A stretch of 64,000 bases of DNA, from contig NZ_JIBU02000008.1 of the NCBI RefSeq assembly GCF_000633595.2, forward strand, positions 1 to 64,000, written 5' to 3'. Every line of letters starts with the position of its first letter. Positions within the stretch are counted from its first letter, which is position 1. The notes under the pieces are model-generated. The model was not told the origin of the DNA, did no database searches, and saw only the letters and a list, made by a program, of their open reading frames with translations. This document shows, piece after piece, positions 7,860-16,290 of the stretch. Source of the stretch: Clostridium drakei (lineage in GTDB: Bacteria; Bacillota; Clostridia; Clostridiales; Clostridiaceae). Both the position numbers and the translations under genes were made by a program.

Positions 7860-8732
7860 ATGGTTAATTATGGACATGAACTTATAAAAGTATGTAAAGA
7901 GAAAAAATTAAGTATATGGGAATATACTCTTAAGGAAGAAGCAAAAGAAACAAATCTTACTGTTGAAGAAGTTTTTGAAAAAATGAGAAAAAATTTAGTT
8001 GTAATGCAAAATTCAGCAGAATATGGATTGAAAAATAAAGTAATATCAGTAAGTGGTCTTATAGGTGGAGATGCTTATAAATTAAATGATTATTCGCAGT
8101 CCGGGAAAACGTTGACAGGGGACTTTATGGTTAAGGCAATGGCAAGAGCTCTTTCCTGTTCAGAGGTAAACGCAGCTATGGGAAAAATAGTAGCAGCACC
8201 TACAGCAGGTTCTTGTGGAATAATGCCAGCAACTATAATAAGTGCTGGAGAAAAATTAAATAAAACAGAAGATGAATTAGTTAAAGCCTTATTTACAGCT
8301 ACAGGCATAGGCATAATAATAGCTAAAAATGCTACTATGGCAGGCGCAGAAGGTGGATGTCAAGCAGAATGTGGATCAGCAGCAGCTATGGCTTCAGCAG
8401 CAGTAGTAGAAATGATGGGTGGAACTCCAGAACAAGCATTAAATGCAGCAGCTATAGTAATAAAAAATATATTGGGATTAGTCTGTGACCCTATAGCTGG
8501 ACTAGTAGAAGTACCTTGTGCAAAAAGAAATGCTTCAGGTACAGTTAGTGCGTTAACTACAGCAGATATGGTCATGGGTGGAGTTTGCAGTAAAATACCT
8601 TTTGATGATACAGTATCAGCTATGTACAAGGTTGGAAAACAGCTTCCTTGTGAATTAAGAGAAACAGCGCTTGGAGGATTAGCAATTACAGAAACAGGCT
8701 TAAAGTTGAAAAAACAAGTACTTGGAGAATAA
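7860..8732 (+). CDS. sdaAA: L-serine dehydratase, alpha subunit
   Basis: This 290-residue catalytic subunit carries the [4Fe-4S] cluster. Cysteine-containing motifs include TAGSCGIMPAT, AEGGCQAECGSAAAMASAA, LGLVCDPIAGLVEVPCAKRN and MVMGGVCSKIPFDDTV. The serine-to-pyruvate reaction feeds fermentation and, in this genome, connects to glycine metabolism encoded 26-40 kb away. AAAGGAGG at the end of sdaAB provides the ribosome-binding site, so the genes are co-translated or closely coupled. A full-length repeat A element follows about 45 nt downstream. Confidence 0.95.
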   Translation: MVNYGHELIKVCKEKKLSIWEYTLKEEAKETNLTVEEVFEKMRKNLVVMQNSAEYGLKNKVISVSGLIGGDAYKLNDYSQSGKTLTGDFMVKAMARALSCSEVNAAMGKIVAAPTAGSCGIMPATIISAGEKLNKTEDELVKALFTATGIGIIIAKNATMAGAEGGCQAECGSAAAMASAAVVEMMGGTPEQALNAAAIVIKNILGLVCDPIAGLVEVPCAKRNASGTVSALTTADMVMGGVCSKIPFDDTVSAMYKVGKQLPCELRETALGGLAITETGLKLKKQVLGE

Positions 8733-8776
8733 GAAGTATATTTTTTATAGATATTAAAACTTAAACTTTTGTATTA

Positions 8777-9026
8777 TAAAAATAATGCGATGCAATATTT
8801 TTAAGAGGACAGAGGACAATTGACAGAGGACAATGAAGGATGGTTTTTCTCCGCTACACTACGAAAAATCTTCAATTAAATTTTTGATGGCTCGTTTCGC
8901 TAAAGCGAAACATTGCTGATTTATATAAATTTAAAGATTCTTTTGCGTTAGCAAAAAATCAACCTTCACTGTACTCTGTCCTCTGTCAATTGTCCTCTTA
9001 AAAAAGTTGCGTCGCATTATGCTTAT
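8777..9026. repeat. Repeat A, full-length copy (MITE-like, about 250 bp)
   Basis: The terminal inverted repeats (AATAATGCGATGCAA on the left, TTGCGTCGCATTATG on the right) continue inward as GAGGACAATTGACAGAGGAC and its complement. The interior holds two small perfect hairpins (GTTTCGCTAAAGCGAAAC, and TTTTGCGTTAGCAAAA). The interior is nearly identical to the copy at 48630-48852. There is no ORF. It fills the sdaAA to 9142 gap, which is otherwise empty apart from a short AT-rich lead-in. Confidence 0.8.
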
Positions 9027-9141
9027 ATTAAGTGAAAATTTTCTATGTAAGAAAGTTTGGTTAAATTTCAATAGTTTGAATTAATTTAGTTAAAGTTAAA
9101 TATATTAGTATTGGTATCAAATTTTACGTGGTGGAGTATTT

Positions 9142-9684
9142 ATGACATGTAGAAAAGTTATGGAAGATTATTATAATGATATAAATAACTTGTCTGATTT
9201 TTTGGCGAAATTGGTCAATTCATACAGGCTTATAGTAGGGGGAGCAGGAGAACTAAATGGCATAGCATTAGCACATAAGAAGGATGTAAGAAACGCTATA
9301 AAAACGTCTAATGATCTTTTAAAAGTGATAAATGAAGTTATATGTATGTTAGAAAAGACAAGTTGTGGGTATATGGATTTTTGCAATGTAAGATCACAAG
9401 TAATGCAGTCCAGAATGCAAGTTCAATATATACAAACGGAAATTGATAATGAATTAAAATTACAAAATTCCCAAGGTGATACTCCAAATAGTAAAGAGGA
9501 TACTGTTAGTGATGAAAGAGATGTTTTTAATGAGGAGAAAGATGATTCTAATAATGCAAAGGATGTTAGTAGTAACGTAAAAGATACCCAAGATAACAAA
9601 AAAGATAGTGGTAGCAGCGAAAAGGATTCTAGTGATAATGCAAATGATGATAACTCAAATGATGATAATGGAAAAGAGGTGTGA
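9142..9684 (+). CDS. Hypothetical protein with an acidic repetitive C-terminal tail
   Basis: The protein has 180 residues. The N-terminal two thirds are predicted helical with several cysteines (MTCRK, VICMLEKTSCGYMDFCNVR). Residues from about 110 to the end are a low-complexity, highly charged tail built on a loose repeat of Lys-Asp-polar blocks (NVKDTQDNKKDSGSSEKDSS). There is no signal peptide or membrane segment. A GGTGGAG ribosome-binding site supports the start. I do not recognise the family. The tail looks disordered and its length probably varies between strains. Confidence 0.6.
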   Translation: MTCRKVMEDYYNDINNLSDFLAKLVNSYRLIVGGAGELNGIALAHKKDVRNAIKTSNDLLKVINEVICMLEKTSCGYMDFCNVRSQVMQSRMQVQYIQTEIDNELKLQNSQGDTPNSKEDTVSDERDVFNEEKDDSNNAKDVSSNVKDTQDNKKDSGSSEKDSSDNANDDNSNDDNGKEV

Positions 9685-9698
9685 AAACCACACCTCTT
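9674..9698. terminator. Stem-loop between convergent 9142 gene and pssA
   Basis: AAGAGGTGTG pairs perfectly with CACACCTCTT across a 5-nt loop. It overlaps the last codons of the upstream gene and the stop of pssA. The U-tracts are poor. Confidence 0.6.
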
Positions 9699-10218
9699 AA
9701 AATTTCTTAAATCTGTGTTTACATACCATAAGGTAAGATAAAGCTATTATCAATATAACTGTAACTTGTACCGGTGCTAAAAAATTCATTGTAATTAAAC
9801 AATAAATAGCCATAAACATACCTGCAAAAGTTATTGGTATACCGAAAAATTCTCCATCAAATTCAGTAACGTTAAATCTAGCAAGTCTATAAGCACCAGC
9901 TATAGGTAATAGTAATACTAAAGAATATCCTAAAAGTCCGAAATTAGTTAAACCATAAAGGTTAAATGCAAGGATAGAAGGTGCTACTCCAAAAGAAACT
10001 AAGTCTGCAAGAGAATCTAATTCTTTTCCCAAAGTACTAGATACATTTAAAAATCTTGCTACTCTTCCGTCATATCTATCAGCTAGACATGCAAGTAGTA
10101 CAAAAATACCAGCCCATTTGTAATTTTCTTGGAAAGTCATCATTAGGGACATTACACCGCAACCTAAGTTTGCAAATGTAAAAATGTTAGGTACTGCACT
10201 TTTAGCTATTTTAGCCAT
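9697..10218 (-). CDS. pssA: CDP-diacylglycerol-serine O-phosphatidyltransferase
   Basis: This 173-residue integral membrane enzyme makes phosphatidylserine from CDP-diacylglycerol and serine. It carries the CDP-alcohol phosphotransferase signature as DRYDGRVARFLN, then GKELDSLADLVSFG (near residues 45-70). About five hydrophobic helices surround it. I use the ATG of MAKIAKSAVP because GGAG is 8 nt upstream; an in-frame GTG three codons earlier overlaps that site. No psd gene is adjacent. Confidence 0.9.
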   Translation of the reverse strand: MAKIAKSAVPNIFTFANLGCGVMSLMMTFQENYKWAGIFVLLACLADRYDGRVARFLNVSSTLGKELDSLADLVSFGVAPSILAFNLYGLTNFGLLGYSLVLLLPIAGAYRLARFNVTEFDGEFFGIPITFAGMFMAIYCLITMNFLAPVQVTVILIIALSYLMVCKHRFKKF

Positions 10219-10403
10219 TATAATCACTCCTAATATTATAATAATGTTAAATTGAACATAAAATCAAATTACGTATTAGAACTATTATAACTCATTTTTG
10301 TAAAATATTTAAGTGCATATTTGAGATTTTTGGTGGAAAAATTATAAATTTTTTGTTAAAATAGACTTACAAAAGAATTAAAAGTAGAGAGTTGAGGATC
10401 TTA

Positions 10404-11069
10404 ATGAAAGAAAATAAAAAAAAGATACTGCAGTATTTCATTGGAGCACTATTGATCATTGTATTTGTGTATTTCATGATGAAGTATGGAAAAAGATTGA
10501 CTCACTTAAGGATAAAACATGTTAGACATTATATTTTAAGTTATGGTAAATTTGCTTCTATAGCTTTTGTACTACTATATTCCTTAAAACCTGTAGCTTT
10601 AATAGTTCCAGTTTCACTTTTATCCATTGTAGCAGGAAGTGTTTTTGGACCTTATAAAGCACTTTTGCTTAGTATGATAGGTTGTTTTACATCAGGTACT
10701 TTAGCATTTTTTCTAGCAAGATTTTTAGGTAGATCTTTTGTAGATAAACTTTTAAAAGGTAAAGCTATGAAATTAGATTCGAGTATTGAAAAACATGGAA
10801 CTGAAATAATGTGCATAATGAGGTTGTCATTCATATTTCCATATGATCCATTAAGCTATGCAGCAGGACTTACTAAAATGAAATATAGAAGTTTTATTAT
10901 AGGAACTATGATAGGTGTTTTTCCAGAAATGGTTTCTTATTCATTTATAGGGAAGAGTTTGGAACACCCTTTTTCAATTAAGTTTTTTATTCCAATAATA
11001 TTCATAGTAGTTGTAGCAGTAATTGCGTTAGGCATATACAAGTCGTCGAAAAAGACAAAAAGTTTATAA
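10404..11069 (+). CDS. TVP38/TMEM64 (DedA-like) family membrane protein
   Basis: The protein has 221 residues with about five or six transmembrane segments and a VTT-type core (LLSIVAGSVFGPYKALLLS, then FFLARFLGRSFVDK and MRLSFIFPYDPLSYAAGLTKM). This superfamily includes lipid scramblases and flippases (TMEM41B/VMP1, DedA); the bacterial substrate is not settled. The start at the ATG of MKENKKK is chosen because GAGG is 6 nt upstream; an in-frame TTG upstream overlaps it. It is divergent from pssA. Confidence 0.8.
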   Translation: MKENKKKILQYFIGALLIIVFVYFMMKYGKRLTHLRIKHVRHYILSYGKFASIAFVLLYSLKPVALIVPVSLLSIVAGSVFGPYKALLLSMIGCFTSGTLAFFLARFLGRSFVDKLLKGKAMKLDSSIEKHGTEIMCIMRLSFIFPYDPLSYAAGLTKMKYRSFIIGTMIGVFPEMVSYSFIGKSLEHPFSIKFFIPIIFIVVVAVIALGIYKSSKKTKSL

Positions 11070-11160
11070 AAGCATTTTTTCTATAAATTTACGCTTATAT
11101 TCAAGGAAATATAGGGACACAATAGTTTTACAGTGTAAATTTTGAAGAGAGGTGTTTTTT

Positions 11161-11589
11161 ATGAAAGTTCAAGATATTATGACTAAATGTGTTGTTAGCT
11201 TAAATGCCGAAGATAATGTTGAAAGAGCGGCACAACTTATGAAAAAACATAATATAGGAGCAATTCCTGTATGTAATGGAGACAAAGTTATAGGAATAGT
11301 TACAGATAGGGATATAGCTGTAAGATCTTCAGCTGAAGGACAGAATTCTCAAAAGCAAACAGTTAGAGAAATCATGTCATCAAATCCAGTTGTAGGTGAT
11401 CCTGGTATGGATATTGAAGATGCATCTAGAATTATGAGTGAAAGACAAATAAGAAGATTGCCTATAATGGAATCTAATAATCTAGTTGGATTAGTATCCT
11501 TAGGAGACATAGCTGTTGAGCCTAATCTTCAAGAAAAAGCAGAAGAAGCACTTAGTAATATTTCTGAACAGACTGCACCAGAAATTTAA
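11161..11589 (+). CDS. CBS-domain pair protein
   Basis: This 142-residue soluble protein is almost entirely two CBS motifs: residues 1-60 (VQDIMTKCVVSLNAEDNVER, with IGIVTDRDIAVR) and 72-130 (VREIMSSNPVVGDPGMDIED, with LVGLVSLGDIAVE). Such pairs bind adenine nucleotides and act as energy sensors or regulators of partner proteins. No partner gene is evident here. The start has GAGAGGTG 7 nt upstream. A strong terminator follows. Confidence 0.85.
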   Translation: MKVQDIMTKCVVSLNAEDNVERAAQLMKKHNIGAIPVCNGDKVIGIVTDRDIAVRSSAEGQNSQKQTVREIMSSNPVVGDPGMDIEDASRIMSERQIRRLPIMESNNLVGLVSLGDIAVEPNLQEKAEEALSNISEQTAPEI

Positions 11590-11609
11590 AATTTAATAAT
11601 TTATGAATA

Positions 11610-11648
11610 AATCCACAAGATTCTTTCATAATCTTGTGGATTTGTTGT
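11610..11648 (+). terminator. Terminator after the CBS-domain gene
   Basis: AATCCACAAGATT pairs exactly with AATCTTGTGGATT across a 7-nt loop, followed by TGTTG and A/T-rich sequence. Confidence 0.75.
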
Positions 11649-11769
11649 ATAAGGTGTTATAATATAGTAGGTAATCATAAAATTAGAATTTTTTAATGAA
11701 TGTATTATATTTTATAATTTTAATATTACTTTAAGTAATAAGGTTTATTAAAAATAGGAGAGTTTTTGT

Positions 11770-12675
11770 ATGAAGAAAGTAAGGTTTATATATAATCCGT
11801 ATTCTGGAGAAAATACTATAATAAGTGGTATTGACAAGGTTATAAGAGTGCATCAAAAATATGGATATGAAGTTGTACCTTTTAGAATTAGTTTTGAATA
11901 TAGTATAAGCGAAGCCTTTGAAGGTATAGATAAAACTTATGAATATATTTTAATAGCTGGTGGAGATGGAACAATTGATGAAGCTGTGAATCACATGAAA
12001 AATCTAGACCTTGATATTCCTATAGCAATACTTCCAGTAGGTACTGCTAATGATTTCGCAAAATTTATTGGAATTCCTGAAGATATAGAAGAAGCTTGTG
12101 AACAAATATTGAATAGTAAACCTAGAAAGTTAGATTTAGGAAAAATAAATGATAAATATTTTTTGAATGTGGCAAGTACAGGACTTTTTACAGATGTATC
12201 ACAAAGAACAGATGTGAACTTAAAAAATACAATAGGAAAGCTTGCTTATTATATTAAAGCATTAGAACAATTGCCTAGTCTTAGAAAACTTAAAATAAGA
12301 GTATCATCTGAAAATGATGTATTTGATGATTATATGTACTTGATGTTAGTATTTAACGGACAGACTGCTGGAAATTTAAAGTTTGCATATAAAGCAGAGG
12401 TTGACGATGGAATGTTAGATGTAATAATAATAAAAGCAGGAATGATAAAGGATATGATATCACTTTTTATAAAAATGTTTAAAGGTGAACATTTAGAAGG
12501 TACAGAAGGACTTGTATATTTTAAATCTAATAGAATAGAGATAGAATGTCATGAAAATATAGTAACAGATATAGATGGAGAGAGAGGACCGGATTTCCCA
12601 TTAGTTATAGAATGTATAAAAGGTGGAATAGAAATTTTAGGTATAAATATACCTGAGAAGATGCTTTTAAGTTAA
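11770..12675 (+). CDS. Diacylglycerol/lipid kinase (YegS/BmrU family)
   Basis: The protein has 301 residues with the DAGK catalytic domain: an N-terminal RFIYNPYSGE, nucleotide loop AGGDGTIDEAVNHM (near residue 60) and IAILPVGTANDFAKFIGIP (near residue 90). The C-terminal domain contains GMLDVIIIKAG. The family phosphorylates diacylglycerol or related lipids using ATP and recycles lipid headgroup turnover products. The start has AGGAG 9 nt upstream. It is a single gene. Confidence 0.85.
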   Translation: MKKVRFIYNPYSGENTIISGIDKVIRVHQKYGYEVVPFRISFEYSISEAFEGIDKTYEYILIAGGDGTIDEAVNHMKNLDLDIPIAILPVGTANDFAKFIGIPEDIEEACEQILNSKPRKLDLGKINDKYFLNVASTGLFTDVSQRTDVNLKNTIGKLAYYIKALEQLPSLRKLKIRVSSENDVFDDYMYLMLVFNGQTAGNLKFAYKAEVDDGMLDVIIIKAGMIKDMISLFIKMFKGEHLEGTEGLVYFKSNRIEIECHENIVTDIDGERGPDFPLVIECIKGGIEILGINIPEKMLLS

Positions 12676-12774
12676 GTATATGGAATCATATATTTAATTT
12701 AAAAGCATTTTTTAGTAATATAAATTTGAATTTTATAATAAATATAAGATAGTAGTAATGTATTAGGAGGTAGT

Positions 12775-13425
12775 ATGTTAAAATTCTATATCTATATTTC
12801 TTTGCTACTTATTACAATAATGCTTTTATTTAAATGCTTTTATTTAGATTTGTATTCGCCTAAAAAAGTTAAGACAATAGCATTAATTACCATACTGGTT
12901 ATGAGTTTAAGATATGCTGTACTTTTAATATTATTTTTGGTTAGTAACATAAAATATCTTTATTTGCTAAAACCTTTATTTTTTATGAATCTAATTGGTG
13001 TTCCCTTAATAATTTTGATTGTACTATATATATTTATGAAGGGTCATATTATAAATTTTTCTTATATTTTTATAATAGCAGGAGTGATAATAGCATTGTA
13101 TATTGCTATAATGTTAAAATGTACATGCTTTCTTCAAAATTCTAATAATATTGGTTATACTATGGTATTTTCTCAAGATACTTATATATATTGGGTGTAT
13201 ATTGGAATAAATACTATAACATTTTTTTTAGCTATAAGTCTTATTAATAAAACTTATACAAATAGAATAGGGATGAGTATAGTGATTTTAGCTTCAATTG
13301 TAACTATAATAGAATATATAGTATGGATAACTGGAATTGTTTTGATTACAGAGAATATTATAGGAGATATGTTATGGATAATAGCGCTAATGTATGCTTT
13401 AAATAGGGTAAAAAAGAAAGCTTGA
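12775..13425 (+). CDS. Hypothetical multi-pass membrane protein
   Basis: This 216-residue, strongly hydrophobic protein has about seven predicted transmembrane helices separated by short basic loops (YLDLYSPKKVKT, LINKTYTNR, NRVKKKA at the end). The start is well supported by TTAGGAGGT 6 nt upstream. I see no family motif, signal peptide or enzymatic residues. Its small size and even helix spacing resemble regulators or immunity-type proteins, but this cannot be assigned. A repeat A copy begins right after the stop. Confidence 0.6.
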   Translation: MLKFYIYISLLLITIMLLFKCFYLDLYSPKKVKTIALITILVMSLRYAVLLILFLVSNIKYLYLLKPLFFMNLIGVPLIILIVLYIFMKGHIINFSYIFIIAGVIIALYIAIMLKCTCFLQNSNNIGYTMVFSQDTYIYWVYIGINTITFFLAISLINKTYTNRIGMSIVILASIVTIIEYIVWITGIVLITENIIGDMLWIIALMYALNRVKKKA

Positions 13426-13427
13426 AA

Positions 13428-13532
13428 AAATGCGAAGCATTTTTTAGAGGACAATTGACAGAGGACAGAGGACAGTCAATATCCTCTGTCAATTGTCCTC
13501 TGTCCTCTAAAAAAGTTGCATCGCAATGTGCT
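13428..13532. repeat. Repeat A, short copy
   Basis: The arms AATGCGAAGCATTTTTTAGA and GAGGACAATTGACAGAGGAC are followed after about 12 bp by their complements, ending in TTGCATCGCAATGTGCTT. The interior found in the long copies is missing. It lies between convergent genes and could also stop transcription. Confidence 0.75.
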
Positions 13533-13561
13533 TAAAAGATGAAAGCTGGAATAACATCAGT

Positions 13562-15499
13562 TTATTTTTTTAACTTATTTTTAAATGATTTTTTGGATGC
13601 TCCATTTAAATTTCCAATTTTATTTTTATGTTTATGAGAACTTTCATTTTTTGATTTAGCTGTAGTAGATGAATTATTATGAAAAGTTCTCCTTTTAGGT
13701 GCTGTTTCGTGAATAAGACAATTGGAACCATTTCCTATTAAATCTTCACGATGAGCCTTAATTAAAGCTTCTTTTACAAGGTTATAGTTTTCAGGAACAG
13801 AAAATTGAAGCAAAGCTCGCTGCATATTTTTCTCCTTTTGTTCCTTAGGAATATAAACTTTTTCATTGGTTAAAGGGTTAATTCCAGTATAATACATTGT
13901 AGTTGATAGACTTCCTGGAGTAGGATAAAAATCTTGAACTTGTTCAGGAATATATCCCATATTTTTAATATATAAAGCTAATTCTATGGCAGCATTTAAA
14001 TCACTACCAGGATGGCTAGACATAAGATAAGGCACTAAATATTGTTTTTTATTTAATTTTTTATTTATTTCAAAATATTTTTTCGAAAACCTATCATATA
14101 CTTTACTGCTAGGCTTTCCCATTTGCTTAAGAACTTTATCGCTTATATGTTCTGGTGCTACCTTAAGTTGACCACTTATGTGATGTTTGCAAAGCTCTTC
14201 AAAAAAATCAGTATTTTTGTCATAAATAAGATAATCATATCTTATTCCAGAACGTATAAAAACTTTTTTTATACCAGGAATTTGTCTCATTTGTTTTAAA
14301 AGATTTAAATATTCTCTATGATCAACTATTAGATTTTTACAAGGATTAGGTGAAAGACATAATCTATTTTTACAAACTCCGCGAGTTTCTTGAGCTTTAC
14401 ATGCTTTATGTCTAAAGTTTGCAGTAGGTCCACCTACATCATGTATATAGCCTTTAAAATCATTTAATGTAGTTAAAAGTTTTGCTTCATCTAAAATAGA
14501 GTTTTCACTTCTAGCTTGAATAGTCCTTCCTTGATGAAAAGTAAGAGCACAGAAGGAACAAGCTCCAAAACAACCTCTATGACTAGTAATAGAAAACTTA
14601 ACTTCTTTTATAGCAGGAATACCACCTTCAGACTCATATATAGGGTGATATGTTCTAGTATAAGGAAGATTATATACTATATCCATCTCCTCTTCAGTTA
14701 AAGTAAATTGAGGAGGATTTTGAACAATGTAATGATCACCATGCTGTTGAATTAAGGTTTTTCCAATTATAGCATCCTGTTCATAGTATTCTGTTTTATA
14801 AGCTTCTGCATAGCTTTTTTTATCATCAGACACTTTCTCAAAAGAAGGAAGTTCTATAAAATCTTTTAAATTATCAATTTCTCTGCATGAATATAATGTT
14901 CCTCTTACATTTGTAAGCTTATTAATTTCCATACCATATTTAAGAAGGTTAGCTATTTGAACTACGGTCTTTTCACCCATTCCATACATTAAAAGATCTG
15001 CTTTAGAATCAACTAATATACTTCTTCTAACTTTATTATCCCAGTAATCATAATGAGCAAATCTTCTTAAGCTTGCCTCGATACCACCAATCATAATTGG
15101 TACATTTTTATAAGCTTCTCTAGCTCTGTTACAATATACAATGAGAGCTCTATCAGGTCTGTGACCACTTTTTCCACCTGGAGAATATAAGTCATCATGA
15201 CGCTTTTTCTTTGAAGCGGTATAATGATTTACCATTGAGTCTATATTACCAGAGTTTACAAGAAACCCAAGCTTAGGTTTTCCAAGACGTTTAAAATCTT
15301 CGACATTATTCCAATCAGGTTGAGCTATGATTCCAACAGTGAAACCTTCATTTTCTAAAACTCTAGATATTATAGCGGTGCCAAAAGAAGGGTGATCAAC
15401 ATAAGCATCACCTGTAATTATTATAAAATCTAATTGGTCTATATTATGTTTTTTCATATCTTCTTTACTAATAGGTAAAAATTCTTTATTTATTATCAT
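13562..15499 (-). CDS. YgiQ family radical SAM protein
   Basis: This 645-residue protein has an N-terminal UPF0313-type domain ([53 protein letters not shown]). A radical SAM core carries the [4Fe-4S]-binding [16 protein letters not shown] near residue 310. The C terminus has the family's DUF3362-like region ([34 protein letters not shown]-like) and a basic, disordered tail. The reaction is unknown. The start has GGAG upstream. It stands alone on the minus strand. Confidence 0.88.
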   Translation of the reverse strand: MIINKEFLPISKEDMKKHNIDQLDFIIITGDAYVDHPSFGTAIISRVLENEGFTVGIIAQPDWNNVEDFKRLGKPKLGFLVNSGNIDSMVNHYTASKKKRHDDLYSPGGKSGHRPDRALIVYCNRAREAYKNVPIMIGGIEASLRRFAHYDYWDNKVRRSILVDSKADLLMYGMGEKTVVQIANLLKYGMEINKLTNVRGTLYSCREIDNLKDFIELPSFEKVSDDKKSYAEAYKTEYYEQDAIIGKTLIQQHGDHYIVQNPPQFTLTEEEMDIVYNLPYTRTYHPIYESEGGIPAIKEVKFSITSHRGCFGACSFCALTFHQGRTIQARSENSILDEAKLLTTLNDFKGYIHDVGGPTANFRHKACKAQETRGVCKNRLCLSPNPCKNLIVDHREYLNLLKQMRQIPGIKKVFIRSGIRYDYLIYDKNTDFFEELCKHHISGQLKVAPEHISDKVLKQMGKPSSKVYDRFSKKYFEINKKLNKKQYLVPYLMSSHPGSDLNAAIELALYIKNMGYIPEQVQDFYPTPGSLSTTMYYTGINPLTNEKVYIPKEQKEKNMQRALLQFSVPENYNLVKEALIKAHREDLIGNGSNCLIHETAPKRRTFHNNSSTTAKSKNESSHKHKNKIGNLNGASKKSFKNKLKK

Positions 15500-15845
15500 T
15501 TAAATGCTCCATTCAGTTACAATTTTTCTAAATCCTATATTAGCATAACCAGAACAAAATATGAATATGAAACTGAAAATACTTCTATTAACTTTTATAT
15601 AAATAGAGCTCTTATATGTGAATATTTCAATGATTCATTTATGAAAAATATTAATTTTACATGGAATTCACATTAACTTAAGGATAAGTCAATGCATATA
15701 ATATAATGTAATGATATATTATGTATATATGACCTTATGATTCTTTAGAAAATAGTAAAAATTCTTTAAAAACCATAGAAAAACGAATTAACAGAGAACT
15801 AAAATAATTAAACACTCAAATTTAAATAAATTTACTGTTTAATGG
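15500..15845. other. Intergenic region between ygiQ-like gene and the M-box promoter
   Basis: This is about 350 bp of very AT-rich sequence between divergent genes. I see no ORF with a ribosome-binding site, no repeat and no clear hairpin. Confidence 0.5.
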
Positions 15846-15873
15846 TTGCATTTTTATAAATTTGTACTATAAT
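15846..15873 (+). promoter_or_regulatory. Sigma-A promoter for the M-box transcript
   Basis: TTGCAT (15846-15851) and TATAAT (15868-15873) have a 16-bp spacer. The M-box begins about 35 nt downstream. Confidence 0.6.
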
Positions 15874-15908
15874 TAATAATGTAAAATGAAATTATAAGTT
15901 TACTTATG

Positions 15909-16107
15909 TTAGGTGAGGCTCCTATATAGATATACGCTACTGCCCGGAAACATCGAGAGATGCCAATGGGTCAACAGGTATTACCGAATCAAGGTTTTAC
16001 TTAATGTAGCTGGACTTAATAAAAGTCTAAAGCTATATAGTGCTAAAACTCGTACGAAGAAGTTTTAGTTTATTGGAGGAGTCTTTTGGACTCCTTTATT
16101 TTATTTT
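15909..16107 (+). promoter_or_regulatory. M-box (ykoK leader) magnesium riboswitch with terminator
   Basis: The conserved M-box blocks are present in order: TTAGGTGAGGCTCCTATATA, ACGCTACTGCCCGGAAACAT, GAGAGATGCCAATGGGTCAA, then the pairing region ending before 16078. A terminator hairpin (GGAGTC with GACTCC, 16078-16094) and a T-rich tract follow. High magnesium is expected to fold the aptamer and expose the terminator, turning the downstream genes off. Confidence 0.95.
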
Positions 16108-16122
16108 AAGGTGGTGCGATAC

Positions 16123-16212
16123 ATGGAAAGTGGCCCTTATAGTGGTCGGTCAAATTCAAAAGTAAAACTAAATATAGTTGTATATAGAGGGACATTTATA
16201 TTAAAATCATAA
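16123..16212 (+). CDS. 29-codon small ORF between the M-box and the MgtE-like gene
   Basis: ATG at 16123, preceded by AAGGTGGTG (16109-16117), opens a 29-residue frame beginning MESGPYSGRSNSKVK and ending before 16212. It lies after the riboswitch terminator and 78 nt before the next start. The product has no membrane helix and is basic in the middle. It could be a leader peptide controlling downstream translation, as mgtL does in enterobacteria, or a small protein acting with the transporter. It is supported by the ribosome-binding site and position only. Confidence 0.5.
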   Translation: MESGPYSGRSNSKVKLNIVVYRGTFILKS

Positions 16213-16290
16213 TGAAATTAGTATTTTCATTTCTAAAATTCTTATGACTTTTCCGTAAATATCTCTCTATATGAGTGAGGAGGAATATTT

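Noticed and set aside
8777-9026. CRISPR array
   Set aside because: The repeated GAGGACAATTGACAGAGGAC blocks are inverted rather than direct and are spaced irregularly, with no spacers.
11101-11130. Further CggR operator near the CBS gene
   Set aside because: Only one GGGAC box occurs (11114) and no partner lies 20 bp away.
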